A DNA stretch of 64,000 nt from Lathyrus oleraceus (Eukaryota > Streptophyta > Magnoliopsida > Fabales > Fabaceae), in assembly GCF_024323335.1 (NCBI RefSeq), contig NC_066581.1:443945816-444009815 (forward strand), given 5' to 3'. The position numbers and the translations under genes are program-made. Below, one piece after another: positions 23,801 through 34,513 of this stretch. The notes under the pieces were generated by a model. The model saw only the letters and a program-made list of their open reading frames with translations, did not search any database and was not told the DNA's origin. Position 1 is the stretch's first letter, and every line of letters starts with the position of its first letter.

Positions 23801-25275
23801 AACAGACTCTGCCCTTCCTCAATCTCAGGAAATATCACCGTCTTATCAAAACAGTTGATATAAACTCGGTTAAACACCAACCAGTTCATACCCAAGATAA
23901 CGTCAATCTGCACTAATGGAAGACACACAAGGTCTATCCCAAAATCTCTACCAAAAATATTCAACGGACAACTCAAACAAACCGAAGTAGTAGTCACTGA
24001 ACCCTTTGCAGGAGTATCAATCACCATACTTCCACGCATCTCAGATATCTCTAATTTAAGCTTCACAGCACAATCCACAGATATAAAAGAATGAGTAGCA
24101 CCTGTGTCAATAATAGCTATAAGAGGAAAGCCATTAATATAACACGTACCTCTGATCAAACGATCATCCGCAGAAGTCTCAGAACCCGATAGAGCAAAAA
24201 CCTTGCCTCCTGACTGATTCTCCTTCTTCGGCTTAGGACACTGGGGACTGATATGACCCAACTCTCCACAATTGAAACAAGTTACAGTCTTCAATCGGCA
24301 CTCTGCAGCCAAGTGACCACCTTTCCCACACTTGAAACACTTCATCTCAGCACTGGTACACTCATGAACACGATGTCCAGCCCGACCACATCTATAACAC
24401 TTAGCAGGAGCACTAGAGTCTCCCCCACTAGGCCTCTTCATCCCACTCTGCTTCTGAAAACCTTTGCCAGCTGCATACGGTTTTCCACGATCCATCTGAT
24501 TCTTACCCTTCCTATCAACCCTCTGTTGATAGCTCTCTGCTCTAGCCTTGGAATCCTGTTCAAAAATTCTGCAACAGTCAACCAAGTCAGAAAACACCCT
24601 GATCCTCTGATATCCAATAGCTTGTTTGATCTCAGGACGCAACCCGTTCTCAAACTTCACACATTTCGAAAATTCTCCAGCAGCCTCATTATAGGGAGTA
24701 TAGTACTTTGACAGCTCGGTGAACTTCGCAGCATACTCAGTAACCGACCTGTTACCCTGCTTCAATTCCAAAAACTCTATCTCTTTCTTTCCTCTGACAT
24801 CTTCTGGAAAATACTTTCTCAGGAACCTTTCCCTGAACACAGCCCAAGTGATCTCAGTATTCCCAGCAGATTCCAACTCAGTGCGGGTAGCAACCCACCA
24901 ATCATCAGCTTCCTCTGACAGCATATGTGTACCGAACCTGACCTTCTGGTTATCAGCACACTCAGTTACTCTGAAGATCCTCTCGATCTCCTTCAACCAC
25001 TTCTGAGCACCATCTGGATCGTATGCTCCCTTGAACATTGGAGGATTGTTCTTCTGGAACTCACTCAGTTGACGAGCAGCTCCCATTCCTACAACATTTG
25101 GATTCCCTCCAAGTACTCCAGCCAGCATACCCAGAGCCTCAGCAATCGCAGCATCATCTCTGCCTCTTCCAGCCATCTCTATTCTGAAAACCCAACAAAC
25201 TAAAACAATAAGTACTGATAGGGTTACACAACTCCTATCCCGTACAGGGAAAACAAAATAATTACGACTCGACAC
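20806..25275 (-). CDS. Tekay/Del-type Gypsy gag-pol polyprotein with chromodomain, intact
   Basis: Uninterrupted frame of 1489 codons. Order: gag (about 60-260, with [14 protein letters not shown]); three CCHC knuckles at 293-306, 313-326 and 333-346; protease IDTGATHSF at about 389-397; reverse transcriptase with FIDD at 713-716; RNase H (CDAS about 861); integrase zinc finger H1075, H1082, C1112, C1115; DDE core D1145, D1206, E1242; and a chromodomain-like end (about 1442-1487, ending [15 protein letters not shown]). RT before integrase makes it Gypsy. The first ATG lies only about 11 bp after the PBS. Met34 (position 25176, MAGRGRDD) is the likelier start, because the 33 residues before it are hydrophobic and not gag-like. 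Chromodomains in this family steer integration into heterochromatin. No stop or frameshift is seen; the element may be autonomous. Confidence 0.96.
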   Translation of the reverse strand: MSSRNYFVFPVRDRSCVTLSVLIVLVCWVFRIEMAGRGRDDAAIAEALGMLAGVLGGNPNVVGMGAARQLSEFQKNNPPMFKGAYDPDGAQKWLKEIERIFRVTECADNQKVRFGTHMLSEEADDWWVATRTELESAGNTEITWAVFRERFLRKYFPEDVRGKKEIEFLELKQGNRSVTEYAAKFTELSKYYTPYNEAAGEFSKCVKFENGLRPEIKQAIGYQRIRVFSDLVDCCRIFEQDSKARAESYQQRVDRKGKNQMDRGKPYAAGKGFQKQSGMKRPSGGDSSAPAKCYRCGRAGHRVHECTSAEMKCFKCGKGGHLAAECRLKTVTCFNCGELGHISPQCPKPKKENQSGGKVFALSGSETSADDRLIRGTCYINGFPLIAIIDTGATHSFISVDCAVKLKLEISEMRGSMVIDTPAKGSVTTTSVCLSCPLNIFGRDFGIDLVCLPLVQIDVILGMNWLVFNRVYINCFDKTVIFPEIEEGQSLFLSARQVNEEVADGAELFMLLATLEAKDKLVIRDLAVVCDFPDVFPEEVNELPPEREVEFSIELVPGTRPISMAPYRMSAVELAELKSQLEDLLDKKFIRPSVSPWGAPVLLVKKKEGTMRLCVDYRQLNKVTIKNRYPLPRIDDLMDQLVGASVFSKIDLRSGYHQIRVKTEDIQKTAFRTRYGHYEYSVMPFGVTNAPGVFMEYMNRIFHPYLDQFVVVFIDDILVYSKSEGEHAEHLRVVLGVLREKQLFAKLSKCEFWLEEVSFLGHVISRGGVAVDPSKIEAVSKWEAPKSVAEIRSFLGLAGYYRKFIEGFSKLALPLTMLTRKGQAFVWDSKCEEGFQELKRRLTTAPILTLPSSSGPFEVYCDASLLGLGGVLMQNKQVIAYASRQLRVHERNYPTHDLELVAVVFVLKLWRHYLYGSRFEVFSDHKSLKYLFDQKELNMRQRRWLEFLKDYDFGLNYHPGKANVVADALSRKSLHMSMLMVKELDLIEQFRDLSLVCESTHNSVKLGMWKLTSGILEEIREGQKSDMHLVDKLTLVNQGRGGEFRVDENGVLKFGSRVCIPNVIELKKSILEEGHRSGLSIHPGATKMYHDLKKLFWWPGMKKEIASFVYSCLTCQKSKIEHQKPSGLMQPLAIPEWKWDSISMDFVSGLPRTSRNFEAIWVIVDRLTKSAHFIPIRMDYPLERLAELYIEKIVSLHGIPSSIVSDRDPRFTSKFWEGLQKALGTKLRLSSAYHPQTDGQTERTIQSLEDLLRACVLEKGGAWDCYLPLIEFTYNNSFHSSIGMAPFEALYGRRCRTPLCWYESGESAVVGPEIVQQTTEKIRMIQEKMRIAQSRQKSYHDKRRKSLEFQEGDHVFLRVTPITGVGRALKSKKLTPRFIGPYQILERIGEVAYRIALPPSLANLHEVFHVSQLRRYIHDPSHVVQIDDVQVRDNLTVETSPMRIEDRELKQLRGKEIAMVKVAWGGPAGGNVTWELESKMKESYPELFA

Positions 25276-25285
25276 GACCGACTAT

Positions 25286-25297
25286 GCTCTGATACCA
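25286..25297 (-). promoter_or_regulatory. Tekay primer binding site (tRNA-iMet)
   Basis: Minus strand TGGTATCAGAGC, four bases inside the 5' LTR edge. This is complementary to the 3' end of initiator methionine tRNA, the usual primer for Tekay elements. Confidence 0.95.
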
Positions 25298-25301
25298 CTA
25301 A

Positions 25302-27266
25302 TGTAACACCCTTCTAAAATACCCCAAAAATTAATTAAAATAATAAACATATAATCAGAGTAATAGTGCACCAAGGGTGTCACACAACATTTCACACCAT
25401 TTAAACAATATAACAGTCATGCTCTTTTATTTAATTTAAATATAAAGTATTTGCACAATTACGCAGCGGATAGAGATCAACTCAATCATGCAAAACATGT
25501 AACATCACATGTAATTTAATTCGACCACAACAACAATAATAATCAAAGTATTCCCGCCCGATGTTACATCTATCAGAGCATGACCCACTAGGGAGACTAC
25601 ACTAGACTCCAAGCATTTGCTTCTACTCAACTCATTTCTCGTTACCTGAAAAATAGTTGTAAGGGTGAGTTCCTCAATCAATATAATAAGCATTATAAAA
25701 CAACATGTAATGCCAAGTAATTAACACATCAATCACCCTAATTGCAATACACATTCAGTAATAACTCATTGGCTTAAACATCGTACTCAACATCAATATA
25801 CAATACCAGTATAATCTCAAATCATACTTAACAACAACACAACACACGTATAATATTGGAACACATCCATTCATATTATACGCCATACATATTTTTATGC
25901 AATGAGACTCTACACATGCGGTACCGACTATTCTTGAACATATAGTTCAAGCTCACCGATCCCTCCAGATACGGCTACTAAGCTCACTAGTCCCACTCAT
26001 TTGAGACCTAGTGACTCACTCACTAATTCCTCACCATGGGAATTAGCTACAGCCCCGAAGGCTAGACTATGCACACTAATCATCTAGTATGCAAACATCA
26101 ACAACAACCCACCATGGTTCACTCACTAATTCCTCACTATGGGAATTAGCTACAGCCCCCGAAGGCTATGCCATGCATGCCAATCATCTAGCAATGCAAC
26201 ATCAACAATAATTCAAGAATAAACATATGCTCACACTCTGAGCCATACAACAGTCCATTCACACATACATACATAATATATACATTCACAGCATCATGTA
26301 CATCATTATACATCATCAATCTTGCATCACATAAGCATGTCAGATTATGCCAAACAACAACCACAATATTAGTACATTTCAATATTGCATATACCGCTCA
26401 AAACAGCGGGAATTTATCCCTATTACACCATAGGCAACATAGGCCAACCCTCAATTAGGTACACCACGTTTTAAAACAATAATTTTTCACTCTGCAACAG
26501 TGTTAACCGGTTAACGCCCTGGGTTAACCGGTTAACGCAGGCAAAACTCACTTTCTGGCAAAACGCAACAGTGTTAACCAGTTAACGCCCTGGGTTAACC
26601 GGTTAACGCAGGCAAAAACTCAATATTTTCACATTTCAATACAGTGTTATCCGGTTAACACCCTGGGTTAACCGGTTAACGCAGACCAAACAACAATTCC
26701 TGCGCTAACACACCGCAGAATGCAGAATTCCGCCGTTGGAGGACTTCCGGACCTCCTATTCCGATTTCCGTAAACAGCTATACGATCGGGAAAACATTAC
26801 TCACACAATTACCGATTTAATTTCAACTTTCAGCACAGTTCATCCAACAACATTTCAACATTTACAAATCCCAATTAGGGTCAAATTAACGGCTTATCAC
26901 TACCCATGACATATTATCCCAAGATACCCATTAATCGACGATAAACCCCCCTTACCTTAACAATCCGGCGAATCTTTGAGCTTCAAGCCTTTCCGTTCTT
27001 CAACCTTTGCTCTTCAGCTCCCTTCTCCTCTTCTCTGCCCTTTTCCCTTTTCACGATTTCTCTGTTTTCACGTGAAATGTTTTTACTCCCAATGGGACTT
27101 TTCCTTAATTCCAACTTATATATTTTCCAAATAATAATTATTATTCCAAAATAATAATAATTCAAAAAATAATAATAATAATAAAATTTCCAATTATTTA
27201 ATTAAATTAATAATTAAATTATTAACTCAATTCAAATAATTATTTTATTATTATCGGGGTGTTACA
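25302..27266 (-). repeat. Tekay element LTR, right (5' LTR in sense orientation)
   Basis: 1965 bp, the same length as the left LTR and offset by exactly 6503 bp. Four differences from the left copy were seen by eye. Two of them break GTTAACCGGTTAAC palindromes (GTTAACCAGTTAAC near 26573 and GTTATCCGGTTAAC near 26646). Confidence 0.96.
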
Positions 27267-27271
27267 TATGG
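27267..27271. repeat. Target site duplication, right copy (TATGG)
   Basis: TATGG directly after the right LTR, matching 18794-18798. Confidence 0.93.
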
Positions 27272-27737
27272 CATGTTGTAGTAGGTTTGTTGGCAAACTA
27301 GATGCAGGGTTTATTGTTCATATTGCATGTCTGCTATGTTTGTAACTTATGGCATTGCAGCATGGCTTTGTAGGTTTGCATTGGCTTTGTTTCATGCTGG
27401 TTTTGCTTGATGTTTTGCAACAAATGTTTTGACATTTGTCCTTGAAATGTTGTAGGATGATGTTTGCTTCTGGTTTAGCATGTTGCAGGTTTCTGTAGGT
27501 TACTCTGGTTAGCATTGCAAACTGGTTTTTGTGCTATAATTGCAGGTTTAACATGTTGGCTGCAAGTTGATGTCCATGTGGTGGCTTGGTTCATGCATCA
27601 TAGTGGTTCAACATCACTCCAAGCTTGGGAAAAATGAACCACGTGCCATTGATCAACTAAGAGTCAACGTGGATCACGAAAAAATTAGGGATGGACTTAG
27701 GACTAGGATTGGGAAATTAGGGTTTGGATAATTTGGG

Positions 27738-27798
27738 TTGACTTTGGTCAAAGTTGACCAAAAATTCAACTATTGACCAAAGTCAATATTTGGTCAAC
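27738..27798. promoter_or_regulatory. Dense W-box cluster
   Basis: Six TTGAC cores on the two strands within about 60 bp, several arranged as opposed pairs (TTGACTTTGGTCAA, TTGACCAAAGTCAA). This is much denser than the surroundings. WRKY binding is an inference from the motif. Confidence 0.45.
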
Positions 27799-28963
27799 AT
27801 TTCCATCTTTTTGTAATTTCTCATGTTTTGGACATTTTTATGCTTTGTAATGAGATTTGAGGTTTTTTTGAATGAAATGGATTGGTATGGAATGAATGGA
27901 CTTGTATTTTTTCTTGAAATGAACTTGCCATGAACTTGAATTGAATTAACCATGATCATGACTTGTAATTGAGTGTATGGATAAACATGAGACAATGGCA
28001 CATGATAAACCTTTGAATGAACCATTAACATGACTCAAAAGACATGAGTGAATTGTGAGTAGACCAAAACCAAACCAATGGAAATGATGGATGGTACAAA
28101 GTATAGATGAACTTAGGCATTCGCATGGACCAATGGACAATGAAATTGAATGAACCAATGGGCATATGGACAAACCCTAGATGTACCATGAAATACTTAA
28201 GTAAAGACTCGTGGCCCAAGCAACAATGGCATGACAATGGAAAGAAATGAACTTGAAATACAGTGACCAAATGAAATACTAAAGCATTGACTAGGTACTT
28301 GAAATGGCCATATGAAATAGGCTTAAGCAAGACATGAACTCGGACTAGGCATGAAGAAATGATCATATGAAATGTCAGAGATGAATTGAATCAAGTGAAA
28401 GTTATTATGCCATGGAAATGGGCTTGAACCAATGATCATATGCAAGCAAGAGATGAACATGTAGGTCCATGAGATGAATGCTAATCAAACCAAGGAAACC
28501 TCCATAATATACCATGGATAAGTGTGCCTTAACTGGATCTTGGCCAAGCAAGTGAAACATACACACCATGGAATGATGATGGACCAATAAAATGGTGTTA
28601 GATGCACACACAGGGAGTGGTGGCCATGAACTAGGGTTTAGGGACACCGTGACCAAGTGAGGATCCCAAGATAGGGTTTTACTTCACTAAGAAGCCATAG
28701 ATGGATCACCAATGTTGGGCACAAAACACAAGCTTCAAGAGCTACCTCCAATTAGGATTTGAAAGTTTGAACCACCTTTAGCTGCAGGGAAACCTTAGCT
28801 TCCACTAAGTGCAAGCACAAAGCTTGGAATACATGAGACATGCCCTCTTGTATTTGACCATGGTTATGCAGATGAAATGAATGATCACAAGGATATGCAT
28901 ATGATTAGGGTTAGTGGCCTAGATGAACTTTGTGAAAGGTAGGGTGAATTTTGGGGTATGACA

Positions 28964-29625
28964 ATCGACATAGGGGAAGTGGAGATGCCAATCTTAGTTG
29001 TTCCACATGTGTTTGAAATTACTTTTCAAGTTATGGACATCAATCCAAATTCTAGATGTTTGCTTGGAGGGTCGTGGATTCATGTCGTTGGGGCAGTAAC
29101 TTCCACCTTGCACCAAAAAATGAAATTTGTTATTGATGATAAGCTGGTGATTATGTCCGGTGAGGAAGATCTTATGGTTAGCCATCTCTCTTCATTCAGT
29201 TGCATTGAGGCTGATGAGGACACTTTGGATACTTCTTTCCGAGCTCTTGAAATAGCCAAAAATGTCCTTATGGAAGTCAAAGAGTCAAAGGGGAAGGGTA
29301 TTACATCTTTTACATCATGGAACAAAGCAAGATCAACCATCGAGGAAGGAAGTCCCGAAGGTTAAGGAGATGTTATTGACGTGAAAATAAAGTTCGACCG
29401 TTATGGGTTAGGTTACAAACTAACTAATACCAATAATGGAGCATCAACCTCCATTAAAGGACATCCAAAGACTATCCGAGAAGTGTTTGCTAGTACTGGA
29501 TATGAAGTCAATGATATTGATGAAGATCTTGAAGATGAAGATTTGAGCAACCTGGTGTACTAGTGTGATGTGGCTTTGAACAATTGGAAGGCGATTAAAA
29601 TCCCATAGATATTTCCTTTGTCAAA
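28964..29625 (+). pseudogene. Ogre E protease C-terminal part and linker
   Basis: The frame from 28964 carries ITFQVMD and CLLGGSWIHVVGAVTSTLH, the second half of the Ogre-type aspartic protease; the active-site part lies upstream and is lost at the junction with the unassigned LTR. A stop (TAA near 29363) and further TAG codons (near 29561 and 29606) interrupt the frame. The region downstream matches the Ogre B linker at 51555-51877. The frame ends at a GTAATTTG donor at 29626, as in Ogre B. It cannot make an active protease. Confidence 0.8.
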
Positions 29626-29905
29626 GTAATTTGTTGTTTTTATTTGTTGTTTTCAAAATTCCATAGCTATGCCCAAAGCTATTGGACTATTTTGTAGGGC
29701 CACCTTTGCATTTTCAAGATTATATCAATGAAGGCTTTTTGTTAAATTCCTGTTTGTTCATTTACTGCTCATTCTCTTTCACTTTTAACGGAAAATGGCA
29801 ATCTTTCAAAACCACTAAAATGAAAAGCATTCTCCTCTTGCATTCCTTTGTTTTTTCACTTTTAATAAAATAAAATCATTCAAACATGTATAATAAAAGA
29901 AAACC
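29626..29905 (+). other. Ogre E intron between protease and RT (degraded)
   Basis: The donor GTAATTTGTT at 29626 matches the Ogre B donor at 51554. The sequence is T-rich and full of stops. The acceptor equivalent to B's TGATGCAG is degenerate here, so the 3' edge is approximate; the downstream exon is recognisable from about 29915 (TGACCCTACTTTC). Confidence 0.6.
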
Positions 29906-31758
29906 ATGTTGAATCCAATGACCCTACTTTCACTCCTAACTTTGATTCACCCATCTACCAAGCTGAAAAAGAGGGTGAGGAAGATTGTGATGTTCTCGAC
30001 GAACTGGCAAGATTGATTGAGTACGAGTACACAGACCTCAAACCACATCAAGAGCAGGTAGAGACAATCAACCTTGGCACCGAGGAAGCGAATAAAGAGG
30101 TCAATATTGGTACAACACTTGGGGAAGACGTCAAAGAAAGATTGGTCAAGCTTCTACAATCATATGTGGATGTGTTTGCATGGTCGCATCAAGATATGCC
30201 CGGTTTATGCACAAACATTATTGTTCACAAATTTCCACTCCAACCAGATTTGTTCGCCAATAAAGCAGAAACTCCGAAAAACAAGACCAGACATGGCTTT
30301 GAAGATTCGGGAAGAGGTCAAAAGACAATTTGATGTTGGCTTCCTCGCAGTTGCAAAATACCCTCAATAGGTAGCTAACATTGTGCCAGTACCTAAAAAG
30401 GATGGCAAGGTCAGAATGTGCGTGGACTATAGGGATTTGAACAAAGCTAGTCCGAAGGACGATTTCCGTCTCCCGTATATTGACACCTTGGTTGATAACA
30501 CTGCTAGGTTTGCTATTTTCTACTTCATGGATAGGTTTTCAGGTTATAATCATATCAATATGGATCCCGATGACATGGAAAAGACCACATTCATCACACC
30601 ATGGGGAACTTATTGCTACAAGGTTATGCCTTTTGGTCTCAAGAATGCAGGGGCAACCTATCAAAGGAAGATGGTCACCCTCTTTCATGACATGATGCAT
30701 AAGAGATTGAGGTCTATGTGGATGATATGATTTCCAAATCATAGAGTGAGGAGGATCATTTGGACCATTTGTTGAAACTATTTGAGCGCCTTAGAAAATG
30801 CAGATTGCATCTGAATCCTGCTAAGTGTACATTTGGGGTCCGATCGGGGAAGTTACTTGGTTTCATTGTTAGTCAACAAGGAATTGAAGTAGATCCAAAC
30901 AAGGTCAGAACGATACAAGAAATGCCATCTCTACGAACTAAAAAGTAAGTTAGAGGTTTTCTTGGTAGATTGAACTATATTTCCAGGTTTATTTCCAACA
31001 TGACTGCTACATGTGAGCCTATATTCAAATTACTCCAAAAGGATCAAGCAATTGAATGGAATTCTGATTGTTAACAAGCTTTTGAGAAGATTAAAGGTTA
31101 TCTACAAGAACCTTATATCTTGATTCCACCCATTCCAGGGAAGCCTCTCTTCATGTATTTGACTGTGCTCGAAGGATCCATGGTTTGCATATTAGGTCAA
31201 CATGATGAAACCGAAAAGAAAGAACATGCCATTTACTACTTGAGCAAGAAGCTTACTAATTGTGAAAGTAAATATTCAGTTTTAGAGAAAAAAATGTTGT
31301 GCTTTAGCATGGGCTGCCAGACGTCTTAGGCGGTATATGATTTGTCACACTACTTTGTTGATCTTCAAAATGAATCCAATAATGTATATCTTTGAGAAGC
31401 CTGCTCTGACTGGAAGACTTACCTTTTGGAACTTGTTCTTATCTGAATACGACATCGAGTATGTGACCTAGAAATCTATCAAAGGAAGTGTTTTGTCTGA
31501 TTACCTCGCTAATCAGCCTATTGAAGACTATGAGCCATTTAAGTTTGATTTCCCAGATGAAGACTTTATGTAGGTGAAAGATTGTGAAACTCTAAACCCA
31601 GATGAAGGTCCCGAGCCAGGTTCCTGATGGAAGATGATGTTTGATGGTTCCTCCAATTGCATGGGCCATGGTGTGGGATCTGTGTTGATGAATTCCAATG
31701 GTGGGTATACTCCTTTCACAACAAGATTGTATTTTGAATGTACAAACAACATTGCAGA
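29906..31758 (+). pseudogene. Ogre E reverse transcriptase, RNase H and start of second RNase H
   Basis: Encodes recognisable Gypsy RT: VDVFAWSHQDMPG (about 30170), VPKKDGKVRMCVDYRDLNKAS (about 30390), PFGLKNAGATYQ (about 30630) and YVDDM in a shifted frame near 30713. It goes on with GKLLGF, FLGRLNYISRF and the RNase H motif AIYYLSKK (about 31230). Stops and frameshifts are seen at about 30368, 30700, 30742, 30946, 31072, 31300, 31470 and 31572. The second RNase H begins with MMFDGSSN near 31634 and is cut at 31758/31759 by the Sirevirus-like insertion. It was once the enzyme core that copies Ogre RNA; it is now non-functional. Confidence 0.88.
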
Positions 31759-31763
31759 GTATG
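31759..31763. repeat. Target site duplication of the Sirevirus-like element, left (GTATG)
   Basis: GTATG before the 5' LTR, repeated at 41569-41573 after the 3' LTR. Joining the flanks restores the second RNase H reading (EY-YEAC region), which confirms the insertion point. Confidence 0.93.
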
Positions 31764-32758
31764 TGTAAGAACAAAATTAGTTCTACAATAGAATTCCAGG
31801 ATTTTGATGATAATAAAGGATGAAACCAAAAATGGCACCCTAACAAAAATTCTCTAAGTGTGCAGGACTCTGAACAACAACAAAGGAATCTGATCGTTTT
31901 ATCAAATACAAACTCTGATCAGATACAAAGTACTAGAAGATCAGAAGCATCTGAGGAAGAAATGCGCTCTAGAAGTTCTAATTCTGAGCAAAACAAGACA
32001 GTAGAAAGAACCAGAAGCTCTAAACATCCACTGGACTTAGTTCTGATGATCTAGAAGACCAGTACTCTTAGAAGCCCTGATGTAACCTCAACGCAATCTC
32101 CTTCTGACACAGAACTCTGAGATAACAAAGACTCTGATGAAGATTCTCCAAATCCAGAAAGAGTAACGGAAAGAATTTCTTCAAATGGAAAGGAAGTATT
32201 TTTAGAAAGAAATTATTCAGGGAGACAAATTGGTTATGGCAAGAAACACAGAAGTAATGACATTGAATGCTCATCAAAGGCCAATATTCTGTCATCACTC
32301 CAACGATCCTCTTCACCACTATATAAAGGACAACCTACTTCAGTGAGAGACACAACAACACATAGAAAATTCTTTACATTCTCTCTTAGTTTTTCACGAG
32401 CTGCTGCTCATACGTGAAAACACTTGCTTGATTATTCTGTTGCAATATTTGCTTACCCTTAGAAGCACTCTCTATTATAAATTTATTTTGCTAAATTGCT
32501 TTTGTTCCTCAAGTGACTCTGTGTAGTCTGTATACTTGGGAGGACTAAGAGATCACTCTCTTAGACGTTTGGTTGTATTAATCTTTCAAGATTAGTGGAT
32601 TAAGTCCTTTTTGAAGGAGAAATCACCTTGGCCGGGTGGACTGGAGTAGCTTTTTGTTATAAGCGAACCAATATAAAATTCTGTGTGTTCTTACTTTTGA
32701 AAAAGCTTTTAATTTCTAAAACAATTCAAACCCCCCTTTCTTGTTTTTCTCACCTTTA
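31764..32758 (+). repeat. 5' LTR of Sirevirus-like element
   Basis: 995 bp, TGTAAGAACAAAATTAG to CACCTTTA; the final CA has become TA, while the 3' LTR keeps CA. A TATA box is at 32320-32328. Confidence 0.95.
32320..32328 (+). promoter_or_regulatory. TATA box, Sirevirus 5' LTR
   Basis: TATATAAAG within CACTATATAAAGGACAAC, conserved in the 3' LTR at 41130-41138. Confidence 0.7.
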
Positions 32759-32760
32759 GT

Positions 32761-32772
32761 TGGTATCAGAGC
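32761..32772 (+). promoter_or_regulatory. Primer binding site (tRNA-iMet), Sirevirus-like element
   Basis: TGGTATCAGAGC two bases after the 5' LTR, complementary to initiator methionine tRNA. Confidence 0.95.
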
Positions 32773-32840
32773 TTCGGCTCTGTTATTGATTTTCTAATCA
32801 AACACTTAACAGTGTAGAGAGATCCAGAACGAGAAAAACT

Positions 32841-33647
32841 ATGGCCAACACCAATGAAAGAGACACTTACAACGCTAAGCCTCCAGTCTTTGATGGAGAG
32901 AAATTCGATTACTGGAAAGATAGAATTGAAAGTTTCTTTCTGGGCTATGATGCTGATCTATGGGACATTGTCACAGTTGGATACAAACCTCCTGTAACAG
33001 ATGTTGGAGTTTCCGTTCCCAAAAGCAAAATGACAGATGATCAGAAGCACGAATTCAAGAATCATCACAAAGCCAGAACGATACTTCTCAATGCCATATC
33101 CTACAATGAGTATGAAAAAATCACCAATAGGGAAACAGCTAAAGATATACTCGACTCTCTGAGGATGACTCATGAAGGAAACTCTCAGGTCAAAGAAACA
33201 AAGGCTTTGGCTCTAATCCAGAAATATGAAGCCTTCAAAATGGAGGATGATGAAGTTGTAGAGGTAATGTTTTCTAGATTCCAAACTTTTATTGCAGGTC
33301 TCAAAGTGCTAGACAAAGGATACACAACTGCGGACCATGTCAAAAAGATAGTCAGAAGCTTGCCAAAGAAGTGGAGACCCATGGTCACAGCCTTAAAGCT
33401 ATCAAAGGATCTGAACAACATCAACCTTGAAGAGCTTGTCAGTTCACTCAGAAGTCATGAGATAGAACTGGAGGAAGATGAGCCTCAGAAGAAGATCAAG
33501 TCTGTAGCATTAAAGTCCAGATCTGAAAGGCGCAAGTCTGATAGAAACAAAGCCTTCCAAGCCGAAATAGAAGATGCTGATGACTCTGAACAGGAAGATT
33601 CTGACGATGAGGAAGAATTATCCCTTCTGACCAGAAGAGTAAAATAA
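32841..33647 (+). pseudogene. Sirevirus gag, N-terminal part
   Basis: 268 codons from ATG at 32841: PPVFDGEKFDYWKDRIESFF, a standard Copia gag opening, then the UBN2-type gag core (RSLPKKWRPMVTALK) and an acidic tail. The frame ends at a TAA at 33645-33647, most simply a C-to-T change of a glutamine codon. A one-base shift near 33712-33718 then moves the reading to another frame, where gag continues. In the family this would be one gag with a zinc knuckle. Confidence 0.9.
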
Positions 33648-34513
33648 CTCTGGAAAAAGAGGAATAATAACTTCAGGAGACCAAGACCCAGAGGGGACCG
33701 ATCAGAATCAACTCAAAAGGTAAATCTAACAAAGATGTTACGTGTTATGAATGTAAAGAAACAGGTCACTACAGAAACGAATGTCCCAAGTTAAAGAAAG
33801 ACAGTTCTAGAAAGAAGAACTTCAAGAAAAATTCCCTCAGAACCAAAAAGGTATTGATGGCTACCTGGGACGACAGCGAATCTGACTCATCAGAATCAGA
33901 CTCTGATGAACAGGCTAATGTGGCACTCATGCTTACCACATCCAAGAACACTTCAGATGAAGAATCTGAATCAGAAGAGGTATTTTCTGAACTTTATCGA
34001 TCTGACCTAGAATCATGTCTGTCTGAAACTCTAAGCTCATATCAGAAACTCAAACAAAAATTTAAAGCTATAAAAGATGTTCTTGAAGAAACATTAGAAG
34101 AATGTGGCAAACATGAGATAACAATTTTAGAACTAAAAGATGAAAACAGAACTTTGACATTAGAAAGAGATGCAACAAAGAAAAATTGCTCAAAACTTGA
34201 AGAAGCGTTATCTCAAGCTCCACAAACTTCAAATACAATAATTTATAAATATGAAAAATCTTTTCAAAAGCTTATGAAAAATGGGATAGAGAGGAGCAGA
34301 ATGGCATCCATGATTTATGGGGTCAGTCAGAACAATAGAAGAGGAATTGGGTATGATCCTAGTGAAGATAAAACTTTTACTAATGACCAACCTAAATCTC
34401 CATTTTCATATCACTATACACATACACAAGAACAACAATTTAATAATGCTAGAAAACCCAAAGTTTTAAGAAACTCTGGGAAAACTAATCACAAAGGACC
34501 CAAAAGACTCTAG
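33648..34513 (+). pseudogene. Sirevirus gag, C-terminal part with zinc knuckle and coiled coil
   Basis: Continues gag in another frame: CCHC knuckle CYECKETGHYRNEC at 33743-33784, then MATWDDSES and Ser/Asp/Glu-rich repeats, and a coiled-coil stretch (about 34030-34220). It ends at a TAG at 34511-34513 where the family has a tryptophan before the protease. The open stretch with its own ATG runs 33854-34513. Confidence 0.85.

Larger units (their letters stand above)
18799..27266 (-). mobile_element. Full-length Ty3/Gypsy chromovirus (Tekay/Del type)
   Basis: Complete element of 8468 bp: two 1965-bp LTRs with TGTAACACCC...GGGTGTTACA ends, TATGG target duplication, tRNA-iMet PBS, purine tract and one gag-pol frame. 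The LTRs differ at only four places that I could see: 19775/26278 region (CATGCAT vs CATACAT), two bases inside the GTTAACC palindromes, and CACGGCAG vs CACCGCAG. This marks a recent insertion. The C-terminal chromodomain and three zinc knuckles point to Tekay/Del. Confidence 0.96.
27267..28963 (-). repeat. Unassigned LTR-like repeat, right half
   Basis: Continues 17160-18798 after the Tekay insertion. It ends at 28963 with GGGGTATGACA (minus TGTCATACCCC), directly against Ogre E protease codons. The sequence is rich in ATGAAC/ACTTGAA words and has no domain-bearing ORF. A W-box cluster is at 27738-27798. Probably an LTR of another Gypsy family, in minus orientation. Confidence 0.5.

Noticed and set aside
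23086..24711. Plus-strand open frames of 135 and 152 residues
   Set aside because: They are antisense shadows of the intact Tekay gag-pol frame.
17160..28963. Solo LTR with target duplication
   Set aside because: The ends could be TG...CA but the flanks TACAA and ATCGA do not match, so I keep it as unassigned.
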